64,000 bases of DNA from assembly GCF_016862935.1 (NCBI RefSeq), contig NZ_BONX01000009.1:204560-268559 (forward strand), in the 5' to 3' direction. Source of the stretch: Plantactinospora mayteni (lineage in GTDB: Bacteria > Actinomycetota > Actinomycetes > Mycobacteriales > Micromonosporaceae). Below, piece by piece: positions 24,404 through 32,935 of this stretch. The notes under the pieces are model-generated. The model was not told where the DNA came from and searched no databases. It was given only the letters and a program-made list of their open reading frames with translations. A program made the translations under genes and the position numbers. The first letter of the stretch is position 1. Every line of letters begins with the position of its first letter.

Positions 24404-25578
24404 TGCGTACCTCCGTCTGCCGGCCTATGCTCCTGCACCTCGCCGATCCGCCGCCCGGGCGAATACCACTGCCCACCCAGCGCCTCGTAGTGCAGCTGCC
24501 CGGCGTGGTAACCCGCCTGCGCCAGTCCGGAGACCGAGCCCGACACCATCGGATCGGACCCACAGACGAAGACGTGCCGGTTGCGCCAGTCGCCGTCGGC
24601 GAGGGCGCGGTCCACCACCTGGACGAACTCTCCGGGCCGCGACGGGTCGGCATTGACCACGTACGTCACCCGCAACCATGGGTACGACGCCACCAACTTC
24701 TCGGTCGCGTCGACGTCGTAGAACTCGGTACGGGACCGGGCGCCGACATACGCGTCGACCCGCCGGCCGCCGCCCTCGGCCGCCGCCTGCTCCACCAGCG
24801 CCTTCAACGGCGCCCAGCCGGTGCCGTTCCCCAGCAGCAGCAGGTCGGCACCGCCGGACGCCTGGCGCAACGTCAGCCGCTCCCCCACCGGGGCCGCCAG
24901 ATGCACCTGGTCACCGACGCTGGTGCCATACACCAGCCGGGAACTCACCGCCCCGCCCGGGGCCGCCCGCACGTGCAGCTCGATCGTGCCGTCGGCGCGG
25001 GGCGCGTTCCCGGGTGAGTAGAAGCGCCACGCCCGGTTCGCCGGACTCGACACCCCGATCGACTGCCCCGCCTCGAACGGCAGCAGATACTGCGGGCGCA
25101 GCGTCAGTACCGCGATGTCGAACGTCCGCGGCTCGTGCGCGACGACCTCGCCGACCCACCACGGCGGGCTGACGTTCTCCGCCGCCGTCGCACCGTCCGA
25201 CATCACCTTCGCGACCAGCCCGTACGCCGCCGTCCAGTCCGCGGCCAGCTCGTCGGTCCAGTGCTCGCCGAGGAAGTGCGCCAGGGTGGCCAGCAGCGCC
25301 TCCCCGACCGCCGGATAGTGCTCCGGCCGGACCGCGAACTTGCGGTGGTCGGCGCCGAGGGAGGAGAGGAAGCCGACGAGCTGCTCCACCTGGTCCACGT
25401 TGGACACGATGTGACCGAGCGCGGTGACCAGCCGGTCCCGCTGGCCGGCCATGTTCGTCGGGAACATCTGCCGGACGTCGGGATGGGCGAGGAAGAGAGT
25501 CGAGTAGAAGTAGAGCGGCACCTGGTCGCCGTGTCCGGCGACCAGGTGCCAGCTCTGCTTGAGACGAGCGACGTCCAC
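24400..25578 (-). CDS. Flavohaemoglobin-like protein (type II features)
   Basis: 392 aa: globin domain (1-135) plus FAD- and NAD-binding reductase domains. In the globin part the proximal haem His is His78 (ADHRKFAVRPEHY), with a distal-side Tyr in PLYFYSTLF. The FAD domain shows RAWRFYSPGN (R-x-Y-S type) and the NAD domain GNGTGWAPLKAL and FVCGSDPMV. Classical flavohaemoglobins dioxygenate nitric oxide to nitrate; type II forms described in mycobacteria have altered haem/FAD sites and were linked to D-lactate metabolism. Starts 2 nt after the truncated haemoglobin gene, so the two globins are co-expressed. Family certain, precise reaction not. Confidence 0.9.
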   Translation of the reverse strand: MDVARLKQSWHLVAGHGDQVPLYFYSTLFLAHPDVRQMFPTNMAGQRDRLVTALGHIVSNVDQVEQLVGFLSSLGADHRKFAVRPEHYPAVGEALLATLAHFLGEHWTDELAADWTAAYGLVAKVMSDGATAAENVSPPWWVGEVVAHEPRTFDIAVLTLRPQYLLPFEAGQSIGVSSPANRAWRFYSPGNAPRADGTIELHVRAAPGGAVSSRLVYGTSVGDQVHLAAPVGERLTLRQASGGADLLLLGNGTGWAPLKALVEQAAAEGGGRRVDAYVGARSRTEFYDVDATEKLVASYPWLRVTYVVNADPSRPGEFVQVVDRALADGDWRNRHVFVCGSDPMVSGSVSGLAQAGYHAGQLHYEALGGQWYSPGRRIGEVQEHRPADGGTQ

Positions 25579-25580
25579 GG

Positions 25581-26030
25581 TCAGACGCCCGCGGAGGTGC
25601 CGCTCGACACCACCTGGTCACGCACCGAACCCAGCGTCGCCCGCACGTCGTCCAGGATGTCGTCCGGCACGCCGAGCCCGGTCAGGGTGTCGACCAGGTG
25701 CACACCGACCCGGGCGTAGTGCTCGTCCGGGATGTTCAGCGGCTGATGCGCCTCGGCCAGGCCCCGACCGGCGTAGGTGTTCGGCCCGCCGAGCACCACG
25801 GTCAGCATCAGCACCATGTGCCGCCGCTGCTCCTCCATGTTCACCGAGGTGAAGTAGCCGGCCAGCTCGGGGTCGACGAGCACCCGGTCGTAGAACAGCC
25901 GCACGGCCGCCTTGACCGACTCCGCCCCGCCGATCCGCTCGTAGTGCGTCGGCTGGGGAGCCGAACCGTTACCGCTGGTCGTGGCGCCGTCCGCGGGGGA
26001 TGACACGGCGCTGTCATGTGGATCCGTCAC
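25581..26030 (-). CDS. Truncated haemoglobin (group I, trHbN-like)
   Basis: 149 aa with a ~28-residue Ser/Gly-rich N-terminal extension before the 2-on-2 globin fold. Family motifs: THYERIGG, VKAAVRLFYDRVLVDPELAGYF with the B10 Tyr, a GGP motif (VVLGGPNTYAGRGL), and the proximal His in LAEAHQPLNI. Group I members are efficient NO dioxygenases when supplied with electrons; a reductase-bearing flavohaemoglobin is encoded directly downstream. The GTG start has a strong GGAAGGAAG ribosome-binding site. First gene of the operon. The upstream 270 bp (26031-26300) contains its promoter but no box I can assign. Confidence 0.92.
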   Translation of the reverse strand: MTDPHDSAVSSPADGATTSGNGSAPQPTHYERIGGAESVKAAVRLFYDRVLVDPELAGYFTSVNMEEQRRHMVLMLTVVLGGPNTYAGRGLAEAHQPLNIPDEHYARVGVHLVDTLTGLGVPDDILDDVRATLGSVRDQVVSSGTSAGV

Positions 26031-26300
26031 GGTCTTCCTTCCAGCGCGAGGGGGATCGCGCGGCGTGTGGGGGTGTAGCACCGACAGTGCCGAACCGACG
26101 GGCCGACGGGCGACACTGGGTGGGGACACTACCCCGCCCAGCCGTTCTGTGTCATCCAACCCGAATCGGGGTCATCCATACCCAACCGGCTCGGCAATCA
26201 TCGCGCTCGATCCGAACCCGGACCATCATCCCCATCGGACACCGCGCCGGCCACCCCGGGGTCACACACCTCGACGATCCTCCACCCCACCGACGTACCG

Positions 26301-27020
26301 TCAGCCGGCCAACGCGTCCCGGACCCCCGGTTCGGCCGGACCCAGGAACACCGGATCCCGCCCACTCAGCACGTCGTAGACCGCCTTCACCGCCGCGAAA
26401 TTCTCCCGGAACCCGCCCCACCGCCAGGCCCGCTCGAACCGGCGTACCGAGTCGTCGCCGACACCGACGGCGTCCAGACCCACCCGCCGGCACACCGTGA
26501 CCGCCCGCTCGACGTGGAAGCTCTGGGTGACCACAATGGCCCGATCGACCCCGAAGACCCGACGAGCCCGCGAACACGAGTCATAGGTGTCGAACCCGGC
26601 ATGGTCCTGCACCACCAACCGGGCCGGCACACCCCGCTCCACCAACCAGCGACTCATCGCACCCGGCTCGTCGTACGCCCAGCTCCGGTGGTCGCCGGAG
26701 ACCAGGATCGCCCGGATCTTCCCCGCCGCCAACAACTCCTGCGCCAACCCCAACCGGGCGGCCAGGAACGCTGCTGGAGTGCCGTCCGGATACACCCGGG
26801 CACCCAGCACCAGCGCGACCGGCGCCGCCGGAACATCGGCCAGCGGAAACACGTGCTCCCGCGCCGACTGCCGCACCCAGACCACACTGCCGACCACCGA
26901 CACCGGCAACAGCAGCGACGCGGCCAGGACCCCGAGCAACACCCGGCGACGCCAACGGCGCCCAACGGTTCGACGCGGACGGTCGGACCCGGACGACTCC
27001 GGCGACGAAGCAGACGGCAT
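26301..27020 (-). CDS. SanA/YdcF-like (DUF218) membrane-anchored protein
   Basis: 239 aa. A basic N-terminus and a single span (LLGVLAASLLLPVSVVGSVVWV) anchor a DUF218 domain outside the membrane: VALVLGARVYPDGTPA, KIRAILVSGDH, EPGAMSRWLVERGVP, DHAGFDTYDSCSRA, AIVVTQSFHVERAV, conserved in the SanA/ElyC group. These proteins affect envelope integrity and vancomycin sensitivity in Gram-negatives; the biochemical activity is unknown. Started at ATG 27020, where hydrophobicity and family length agree. Independent gene between the globin operon and the MerR gene. Confidence 0.88.
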   Translation of the reverse strand: MPSASSPESSGSDRPRRTVGRRWRRRVLLGVLAASLLLPVSVVGSVVWVRQSAREHVFPLADVPAAPVALVLGARVYPDGTPAAFLAARLGLAQELLAAGKIRAILVSGDHRSWAYDEPGAMSRWLVERGVPARLVVQDHAGFDTYDSCSRARRVFGVDRAIVVTQSFHVERAVTVCRRVGLDAVGVGDDSVRRFERAWRWGGFRENFAAVKAVYDVLSGRDPVFLGPAEPGVRDALAG

Positions 27021-27136
27021 ACCGCCAATTATGCGATAACGATCAAGACGGACGGCGGCGGGAGACGAGCCACCAACCCACCCCGCGCCCCGGCGGGTAC
27101 ACCCGGACAACCCCGACCCCGACGGCCGGGGACGGG

Positions 27137-27775
27137 TCAGCCCGCGCGCCGGCGGGCCCGACGGGCCGCCAACTCGTCGCCGGCCTCCACCGCGGCCGGC
27201 TCCGGCGACTCCCCCGCCAACGGCGTCTCCCCGGCCGGCTCCGCCGGCAGATGCGACAGCGAGCCCTGGACCTCCTTGAACGCCCCACCGATGGCGATCC
27301 CGAACACCCCCTGCCCACCCTGCAACAGGTCGACGACCTCCTCCGGAGACCGGCACTCGTAGACCGTCGTCCCGTCCGAGATCAGCGTGATACCGGCCAG
27401 ATCCGCCACCCCACGCGACCGCAGCGCGTCGATCGCCCGCCGGATGTTCTGCAACGAGACCCCGGCGTCCAGCAGCCGCTTGACCACCTTCAGCACCACC
27501 AGGTCCCGGAACGAGTAGAGCCGCTGCGTCCCCGACCCCGAGGCGTCCCGCACACTCGGCACCACCAGCGCCGTACGCGCCCAGTAGTCCAACTGCCGGT
27601 AGCTGATCCCGACGGCGTGGCACGCCGTCACACCCCGATAGCCGACCGAACCGTCCTCCACCGACGACCCGGCACCCGGGTGATCCTCCGCCACCCGACC
27701 AGACCCGTCGACACGCCGCTGATCCGTACCCTCGAAACTCGACCTACCCGGATCAGGGTCCTGTGGCTCATGCAT
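27137..27775 (-). CDS. MerR-family regulator (Rv1830-type)
   Basis: 212 aa. A disordered ~45-residue N-terminus precedes a MerR DNA-binding domain: VGYRGVTACHAVGISYRQLD, then QRLYSFRDLVVLKVVKRLLDAGVSLQNIRRAIDAL; then a distinct C-terminal domain (GITLISDGTTVYEC; EEVVDLLQGGQGVFGIAIGG). The order garA-merR(ftsR)-DUF151-merR equals Rv1827-Rv1830, so this is the Rv1830 counterpart. ATG 27775 has a GGGGAGG ribosome-binding site. There are no cysteines at metal-sensor positions; the ligand is unknown. Confidence 0.92.
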   Translation of the reverse strand: MHEPQDPDPGRSSFEGTDQRRVDGSGRVAEDHPGAGSSVEDGSVGYRGVTACHAVGISYRQLDYWARTALVVPSVRDASGSGTQRLYSFRDLVVLKVVKRLLDAGVSLQNIRRAIDALRSRGVADLAGITLISDGTTVYECRSPEEVVDLLQGGQGVFGIAIGGAFKEVQGSLSHLPAEPAGETPLAGESPEPAAVEAGDELAARRARRRAG

Positions 27776-27992
27776 CGGACAACCTCCCCGCCCGTGCGGT
27801 GACACGTCGTTTCCGGGACGTGCACCCCTCGACAGGCCCAACCCTATAGCCCGGCTGGAGGGTTGCCCCGCAGGAAATGCCGCGACACGCCGCACACGGG
27901 GATCACCGCAGGGTTACCCCACGGCGAATCGATCGTTACCCGACCGACAGAAACACGACCACCCGCCGGGGCAACCGCCACCGACCGACAGG

Positions 27993-28457
27993 TCAGCCGG
28001 CGAAGTCCTCCGGGCGGACCTGCTCCAGGAACTCCCGGAACTTCTCCACCTCGTCCTCCTGCTCGTCCGGGATGATGATCCCGGCCTCGGTGAGCACCTG
28101 CTCCGCACAGCGGATCGGCGCACCCACCCGCAACGCCAACGCGATCGAGTCCGACGGCCGCGCCGACACCCGCAGACCGTCCCCGATCAGCAGATCGGCG
28201 TAGAAGACGTTCTCCTTCAACTCCACGATCTCCACCGCCCGCAGCGGCGCCTGCAACGCGGCGAGGATGTCCCGGAGCAGATCGTGGGTCAGCGGCCGGG
28301 CCGGCTTGACCCCCTGCTGCTCGTAGGCGATCGCGGTAGCCTCCACCGCCCCGATCCAGATCGGCAGATAACGGTCGCCCTCGACCTCTCTGAGCAGGAC
28401 GATCGGCTGGTTGGTGGGTAGCTCCACCCGAACCCCGACCACGCTCAGCTCGCGCAC
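27993..28457 (-). CDS. Bifunctional nuclease family protein (DUF151, Rv1829-type)
   Basis: 154 aa, cytoplasmic. The whole chain is a BFN/DUF151 domain: LSVVGVRVELPTNQPIVLLRE, RYLPIWIGAVEATAIAYEQQGV, RPLTHDLLRDILAAL, ENVFYADLLIGDG, VSARPSDSIALALRVGAPI. Plant homologues were reported to have DNase and RNase activity; the bacterial role is unclear. GTG start at 28457. It sits between two MerR genes exactly as in M. tuberculosis (Rv1829), and that conserved neighbourhood is the best support for a shared pathway with FtsR and GarA. Confidence 0.93.
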   Translation of the reverse strand: MRELSVVGVRVELPTNQPIVLLREVEGDRYLPIWIGAVEATAIAYEQQGVKPARPLTHDLLRDILAALQAPLRAVEIVELKENVFYADLLIGDGLRVSARPSDSIALALRVGAPIRCAEQVLTEAGIIIPDEQEDEVEKFREFLEQVRPEDFAG

Positions 28458-28749
28458 CGCCGCCTCCGTGTCGCCGTCGTCTCGTTCCCCACCACCGCCC
28501 TGCGGCGGCCGATGCTACCCGCCGCCGGAGCCGGTATGCCCCTTCCCTGCACGGTACACGGGCTCGGATAACACCGCCCCACCCGCGCCGCCCGCAACCG
28601 CCGCACCGCACGGGTTACCCCGGGAAGCGTACGCCACGCACACCGCCACAGATCTTTCCCGCCGGCCGAGTGCGCCAGGCCACACCGGCCCCACCCGCGG
28701 AACCCACCGGACAACCACCCCAGGACGGCACTATCAGCCGCCCCGGCCG

Positions 28750-29457
28750 TCACCGGCCCAACGTCCCGCGCAACCCCGCCCGGACCAGCGCCGCGTGCAG
28801 CCGCTGCGACAGCCCCACCAGCTCCCGCGCCACCTCCGCCGCCCGCGCCCGGGCCGCCGGATCGTTCTGCCGGGCCAACGGCGCCACCAACTGGGCGAAC
28901 AACCCCACCTCACGATCCGCCGCCGTCCGGTAACCCCGCAGATGCCGAGGCTCCAGCCCGTACGCCGCCAACCCCGCCACCGCCTGCGCGATCACCAGCG
29001 CGTCCGCGTCATACCAACCGGGTGGCTGCGACACCACCAGACCCATCCGCTCCAACTCGGCCAGCAACCGCTCGCCGAGCCCACTGCGGGACAGCAACTC
29101 GGTCCGGTCCAGTCGGGTCTCCGACGACTCACCGACCGGGGCAGCCAGCTCCCGACCCGGCACCTCGCCGTCCGGCCCCACCGCCACCAACGACGGCCGG
29201 TGCCGCTCCGACCCCGGCAACCCGTCCCGATCCGCCTCCGCGAGCTGCTCCCGGATCACCCGCAACGGCAGGTACTGGTCACGCTGAGCGGTCAACACGA
29301 ACCGCAACCGCGCCACGTCGTCCCAGCTGTACTTGCGGTAACCCGCCGGCGTGCGTTGCGGCTCGACCAGACCCTCGGACTCCAGAAAGCGCAGCTTGGA
29401 GATCGTCGTGTCGGGAAACTCCACCCGAAGCTGCGCCAGCACCTCACCGATACTCAT
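28750..29457 (-). CDS. ftsR: MerR-like cell-division regulator FtsR (Rv1828-type)
   Basis: 235 aa from ATG 29457. MerR winged helix: SIGEVLAQLRVEFPDTTISK, RFLESEGLVEPQRTPAGYRKYSWDDVARLRFVLTAQRDQYLPLRVIREQL; then a second effector-like domain (LLSRSGLGERLLAELERMGLV; LRGYRTAADREVGLFAQLV). Corynebacterial FtsR activates ftsZ expression. A longer version from GTG 29592, overlapping the garA stop (GTGA), is open, but that 135-nt extension has many A/T-ending codons, includes TTTTTT, and is probably an untranslated leader. Synteny with gcvH and garA supports the symbol. Confidence 0.88.
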   Translation of the reverse strand: MSIGEVLAQLRVEFPDTTISKLRFLESEGLVEPQRTPAGYRKYSWDDVARLRFVLTAQRDQYLPLRVIREQLAEADRDGLPGSERHRPSLVAVGPDGEVPGRELAAPVGESSETRLDRTELLSRSGLGERLLAELERMGLVVSQPPGWYDADALVIAQAVAGLAAYGLEPRHLRGYRTAADREVGLFAQLVAPLARQNDPAARARAAEVARELVGLSQRLHAALVRAGLRGTLGR

Positions 29458-29588
29458 CAGAGAACCCTTTTCAACCTCCCCCTGCGGTCCGTCGTGGCCG
29501 CGGGTGGAAGTCGGAGGTGGAAAAAAGTTCGTTGGCTGGCCCCGAGCCGCCGCCCCCGGGCCGGGAACAGCCGCCGCCGCACGCTCGC

Positions 29589-30041
29589 TCACCCCCGGAC
29601 GGCCCCCTCCTCCGGACGCGGACCGGCGATGAAGACCAGCCGGAACTTCCCGACCTGGACCTCGTCACCATTACTCAGCGTCGCCGCCTCGACCCGCTCC
29701 CGATTCACGTACGTCCCGTTCAGGCTGCCCACGTCCCGGACGGTGAACGTGCCACCGTCCCGGTGGAACTCGGCATGCCGACGGGACACCGTGACGTCGT
29801 CCAGGAAGATGTCACTGTCCGGGTGCCGGCCACTCGTCGTCACATCGTGGTCCAGCAGGAACCGGGCGCCGGCATTCGGGCCACGCCGAACCACCAGCAA
29901 CGCCATACCCGGAGGCAGCGAACCTGACATCCGGCTCGGTACGACGTCGGTCTCGGGCCCCTCCAACATCTCGTCGAGAGAACCAAGGTTCAGCGTCGAT
30001 GTGACGTCGAGTGGGGGGAACTCGTCGTCTGGGCGCGTCAT
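29589..30041 (-). CDS. garA: FHA-domain metabolic regulator GarA
   Basis: 150 aa. The N-terminal tail contains the Thr-rich kinase target region (DVTSTLNLGSLDEM), equivalent in place to the phosphorylated ETTS motif of GarA/OdhI. The C-terminal FHA domain is textbook: GRHPDSDIFLDDVTVSRRHAEF (Gly, Arg, Ser, His ligands of phosphothreonine) and VGSLNGTYVN. GarA in its unphosphorylated form inhibits 2-oxoglutarate dehydrogenase and NAD-glutamate dehydrogenase and activates glutamate synthase; PknB/PknG phosphorylation turns it into a self-bound, inactive form. ATG 30041 has a GAGGTGG ribosome-binding site. Neighbour gcvH and ftsR as in mycobacteria. Confidence 0.95.
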   Translation of the reverse strand: MTRPDDEFPPLDVTSTLNLGSLDEMLEGPETDVVPSRMSGSLPPGMALLVVRRGPNAGARFLLDHDVTTSGRHPDSDIFLDDVTVSRRHAEFHRDGGTFTVRDVGSLNGTYVNRERVEAATLSNGDEVQVGKFRLVFIAGPRPEEGAVRG

Positions 30042-30255
30042 TGGGACCACCTCACGGATCTGTTCGGTCGGCGTCGGGTGTGACGGGTCTGGCCGCCGGG
30101 CGCCCTCGATGCCCAGCGGCTGGCTCCCCCGTGCCCGGGAAGGCATTTCCGCAACGCGCAACTATTGGTTCTCGGTCGACTGGGCGAGCCTAGCCAGCGC
30201 CGAAATACAGGGCAACCAGACGCGCGGACACAACCACGCGCCGGCCTCACCACGA

Positions 30256-30636
30256 TCAGCTCTCGGTCAGCTCCCGATAGGCGTCGGCGGTCAGCAGACC
30301 CGCCACCGCCGACGCGTCACTGGGCGCGATCTCGACCAGCCAACCCGAACCGTACGGGTCGGTGTTGATCACCTCAGGGGTGTCCGTGAGCTGCTCGTTC
30401 CGCGCCACCACCGTGCCGGTCAACGGGGCGTAGATCTCCGAGACACTCTTCGTCGACTCGACCTCGCCGAACGATTCGCCGGCCTGCACCGTCGCACCCT
30501 CGTCGGGAAGCTGGACGTACACGATGTCGCCAAGCGCGTCCTGCGCGAAGTGGGTGATGCCCACCCGCACCGGTCCGCTGCCGTCGCCAGCCACCCACTC
30601 GTGCTCGGCGGTGTACCGCAGGTCCTCAGGAATCAC
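30256..30636 (-). CDS. gcvH: Glycine cleavage system H protein
   Basis: 126 aa lipoyl carrier of the glycine cleavage complex, which shuttles the aminomethyl group between the P, T and L proteins. MIPEDLRYTAEHEWV opens the fold and the lipoylated Lys63 is in GEVESTKSVSEIYAP; ITHFAQDALGDIVYVQLP and GSGWLVEIAP complete it. Normal length. GTG 30636 gives the conserved N-terminus; a GAAGGA ribosome-binding site precedes it. P, T and L genes are not nearby; the position beside garA is the conserved actinobacterial arrangement. Confidence 0.95.
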   Translation of the reverse strand: MIPEDLRYTAEHEWVAGDGSGPVRVGITHFAQDALGDIVYVQLPDEGATVQAGESFGEVESTKSVSEIYAPLTGTVVARNEQLTDTPEVINTDPYGSGWLVEIAPSDASAVAGLLTADAYRELTES

Positions 30637-30705
30637 CAGACGCGTCCTTCTTCGTCGCACCACCCGATAACCGGGACGCCGAGTCGCCGCCCCGACCGCA
30701 CCCGG

Positions 30706-31692
30706 TCAGGAGACCGGACGCGCATGTTGCAGATCCTTCGGCGGGCTGAGGGCCGTCACGTCGACCACCTCCCGCTCCTGGATCGCCACGTTACCGCCGT
30801 CCCCGCTGACCGATGCCACCACCCCGCCCGGGATGTTCAGTGCGGTTTGCATCGTCTTCGGATCGCCGATGACCGTGATCATGTACGGTCCGGTCAACCG
30901 CCGTCCACTCACCGAGATGCCGCCCTCCGCGTCGAGGAAGTACGTCGACGCGATGATCCGCACCGTGGCACCGTCACCGCCGGAGATCTGCATCGCCTCC
31001 GCCCCCGCGCCCCGCAACTCCTGCACCGCGTCCAACACCCGCGACGCCGCCACCGGCTTGCTCACCGGCATGAAACTGACAGTCAACCCCGGCCCCCGGG
31101 CCGGCAACGTCCCGGCCAGGATCCCCAACTCGTCCGCCCGACGGGTCGCCTCGTCCAACGCCGCCTGCCGCCCCTCGGCACCCGAGTTCAACTGCCGCTG
31201 GCTCTCCTCCAGCCCCGCGATGTCCTGCCGGACCCGCTCCTCCTGCGCGTCCAGGTCCGACAGGATCCGCACCAGGTCCTCCTGGCGGGTCGTCTCCAGC
31301 GACGCGTCCGTGGAGTTCGTCCGCAACTGCACCACCAGGGTGAACCCCAACAGCGCCAGCAGCACCCCGATCATCGCGTTCGCCGCGGTCAGCCGGGGCA
31401 GCAGCCGTCGACCCGCCGACACCGGCCCGGCCGGCGGCTCCGCAGCCTCCGCGGACGGGATCGGCACCGTCTCGTCGTCCCCCGGCAACGGCACCGTCGG
31501 CCCGTCGTCCGTCGTCGACAGCCGCACCGTCGGCCCGTCGTCGGCCGAGACCTCGCCCCGGTCGACGACCGGGTCCGCGCCGCCGGCCGTCGCGTCCGGC
31601 GACTTCGGGGTACCAGGGTCCCGGCCCGGCGCCGAACCATCCGACCGCCCAGCCGCCTCGGCCGGGCCGTTCCGCTCGCTCGCTCCCGCCAT
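30706..31692 (-). CDS. DUF881 membrane protein (Rv1825-type)
   Basis: 328 aa. A ~95-residue cytoplasmic, acidic, Pro/Thr-rich tail includes a double DDGPTV repeat (DDGPTVRLSTTDDGPTVPLP), attractive as Ser/Thr kinase or FHA target. One span (NAMIGVLLALLGFTLVVQL) leads to a coiled coil (SDLDAQEERVRQDIAGLEESQRQL) and the DUF881 domain (GPGLTVSFMP; LDAVQELRGAGAEAMQI; GPYMITVIGDPKTMQTALNIPGG). In M. tuberculosis two DUF881 proteins flank Sbp in the same way. The function is unknown; topology and the gene neighbourhood suggest a role in envelope growth or division. Confidence 0.9.
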   Translation of the reverse strand: MAGASERNGPAEAAGRSDGSAPGRDPGTPKSPDATAGGADPVVDRGEVSADDGPTVRLSTTDDGPTVPLPGDDETVPIPSAEAAEPPAGPVSAGRRLLPRLTAANAMIGVLLALLGFTLVVQLRTNSTDASLETTRQEDLVRILSDLDAQEERVRQDIAGLEESQRQLNSGAEGRQAALDEATRRADELGILAGTLPARGPGLTVSFMPVSKPVAASRVLDAVQELRGAGAEAMQISGGDGATVRIIASTYFLDAEGGISVSGRRLTGPYMITVIGDPKTMQTALNIPGGVVASVSGDGGNVAIQEREVVDVTALSPPKDLQHARPVS

Positions 31693-31703
31693 CGCCGTCG
31701 AAC

Positions 31704-32036
31704 CTACGCCCGGAACAGGTGCCGGCGAATAGCCGCCACGTTGCCGAAGATCCGGACACCGAGCACCACCACGACACCGGTGGACAACTGCCCACCGACA
31801 CCGAGCTGGTCACCCAGGTAGACGATGATCCCGGCGACCAGCACGTTCGAGATGAACGAGATCACGAACTGCTTGTCGTCGAAGATCCCGTCGAGCTTGG
31901 CCCGCACCCCACCGAACACCGCGTCCAAGGCCGCCACCACGGCGATCGGCAGATATGGCTGGAGCGCCGACGGAACCGTCGGATCCAACCAGACGCCGAG
32001 CAACACCCCGGCGAGCAACGCGAGCACAGCGATCAT
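31704..32036 (-). CDS. sbp: Small basic protein Sbp (DUF1290)
   Basis: 110 aa integral membrane protein. Three hydrophobic segments: IAVLALLAGVLLGVWL, LPIAVVAALDAVFGGVRA and FISNVLVAGIIVYLGDQLG/GVVVVLGVRIFGN. The central ALDAVFGGVRAKLDGIFDDKQF motif is invariant in the small-basic-protein family found next to divisome genes in Gram-positive bacteria. It overlaps the upstream DUF881 gene by ATGA and is followed 11 bp later by the second DUF881 gene. Molecular role not established. Confidence 0.92.
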   Translation of the reverse strand: MIAVLALLAGVLLGVWLDPTVPSALQPYLPIAVVAALDAVFGGVRAKLDGIFDDKQFVISFISNVLVAGIIVYLGDQLGVGGQLSTGVVVVLGVRIFGNVAAIRRHLFRA

Positions 32037-32935
32037 CGGCCGCCTCCAAGCGGACTCGGGGATCCCCCGCCACCCGCCGACGACCCGGACGGCGTCGGAG
32101 TGGGCTCGGGCGAAGGAGTGGCATAGCGCAGCCGCGGCTCGGTCGCGGCCGGCAGGGTCAGGTCGTCGACCCTACGGAACTCGAACGACATCCCGTGCTC
32201 CTCGGAGACGCTCTCCAGCAACCGCGCCGCCGCGCTGTCCCGGAACCGCCGCTCCAACTGGCGGGGACCGATCGCGGACACCTCGTACGGGCCGATCACC
32301 GGCTTGAAGTCGACCAGGATCGCCCCACCCGCCGCCCGGATCGTCGAGGTGGCGGTCAACCGCTGTCCGTTGATCGAGACCGCCTCCGCCCCGCCGCTCC
32401 AGAGCGCGTTCGCGATGTCCTGGAGGTCCCGGTCGAGCACCCGGCCGAGATTCGTCCCACCGGCACCGGTTACCGCGTCCGACTCGTCCGGGGCGTCCGC
32501 GACCCGCACCACCAGGCCGTCGCCGCGCACCCGGCCCAACCCGGTGGCCGCCTCCAGATTCCGCAGCCTCGCCGCCGCACTACCGGAGAGCGCGGCGTCC
32601 CGCTGCCGGAGCACCTCGGCCCGCAGCCGGTCGGCCCGCTCGGTCAGCGCGGCGTTCTCCGCCTCCCGCTGCTTGATCTGGGCCACCAGGCCGGCCCGGG
32701 CCTCGCTGCGGCTCGGCTCCGCCGCCATCGTCTGGCGGTAGGCCATCGCCAGCAGCAGCCCCAGCACCACCAGGGTCACCAGGGTCACCGCCCGGGGCGT
32801 CGACCGGCGCCACCCGGTGGCCGGGGCGTCCCGCCGGCGCCGCTCGGCCGCGTCGGCGTACCCGGGGTCGAGGGGGTTCTGGAACAGCTCGGTGAGGAAA
32901 TCGGGCGTGTACGTCCGCCTGCCCGGCCCGGTCAT
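32033..32935 (-). CDS. DUF881 membrane protein (Rv1823-type)
   Basis: 300 aa. Short cytoplasmic N-terminus (TYTPDFLTELFQNPLDPGYADAA), one span (AVTLVTLVVLGLLLAMAY), a coiled coil (ARAGLVAQIKQREAENAALTERADRLRAE) and the DUF881 fold (LVVRVADAPDE; LQDIANALWSGGAEAVSINGQRL; ILVDFKPVIGPYEVSAIGP), ending in a Pro/Ser/Gly-rich extracellular tail. ATG 32935 overlaps the phosphatidyltransferase stop (ATGA), and its own stop overlaps sbp. The four genes pgsA2-like/DUF881/sbp/DUF881 match Rv1822-Rv1825. Confidence 0.9.
   Translation of the reverse strand: MTGPGRRTYTPDFLTELFQNPLDPGYADAAERRRRDAPATGWRRSTPRAVTLVTLVVLGLLLAMAYRQTMAAEPSRSEARAGLVAQIKQREAENAALTERADRLRAEVLRQRDAALSGSAAARLRNLEAATGLGRVRGDGLVVRVADAPDESDAVTGAGGTNLGRVLDRDLQDIANALWSGGAEAVSINGQRLTATSTIRAAGGAILVDFKPVIGPYEVSAIGPRQLERRFRDSAAARLLESVSEEHGMSFEFRRVDDLTLPAATEPRLRYATPSPEPTPTPSGSSAGGGGSPSPLGGGR

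Noticed and set aside
28411..31821. 1136-residue plus-strand open frame across the ftsR-garA-gcvH-DUF881 genes
   Set aside because: Arg/His/Pro/Gln-rich with no fold motifs, and antisense to securely identified genes.
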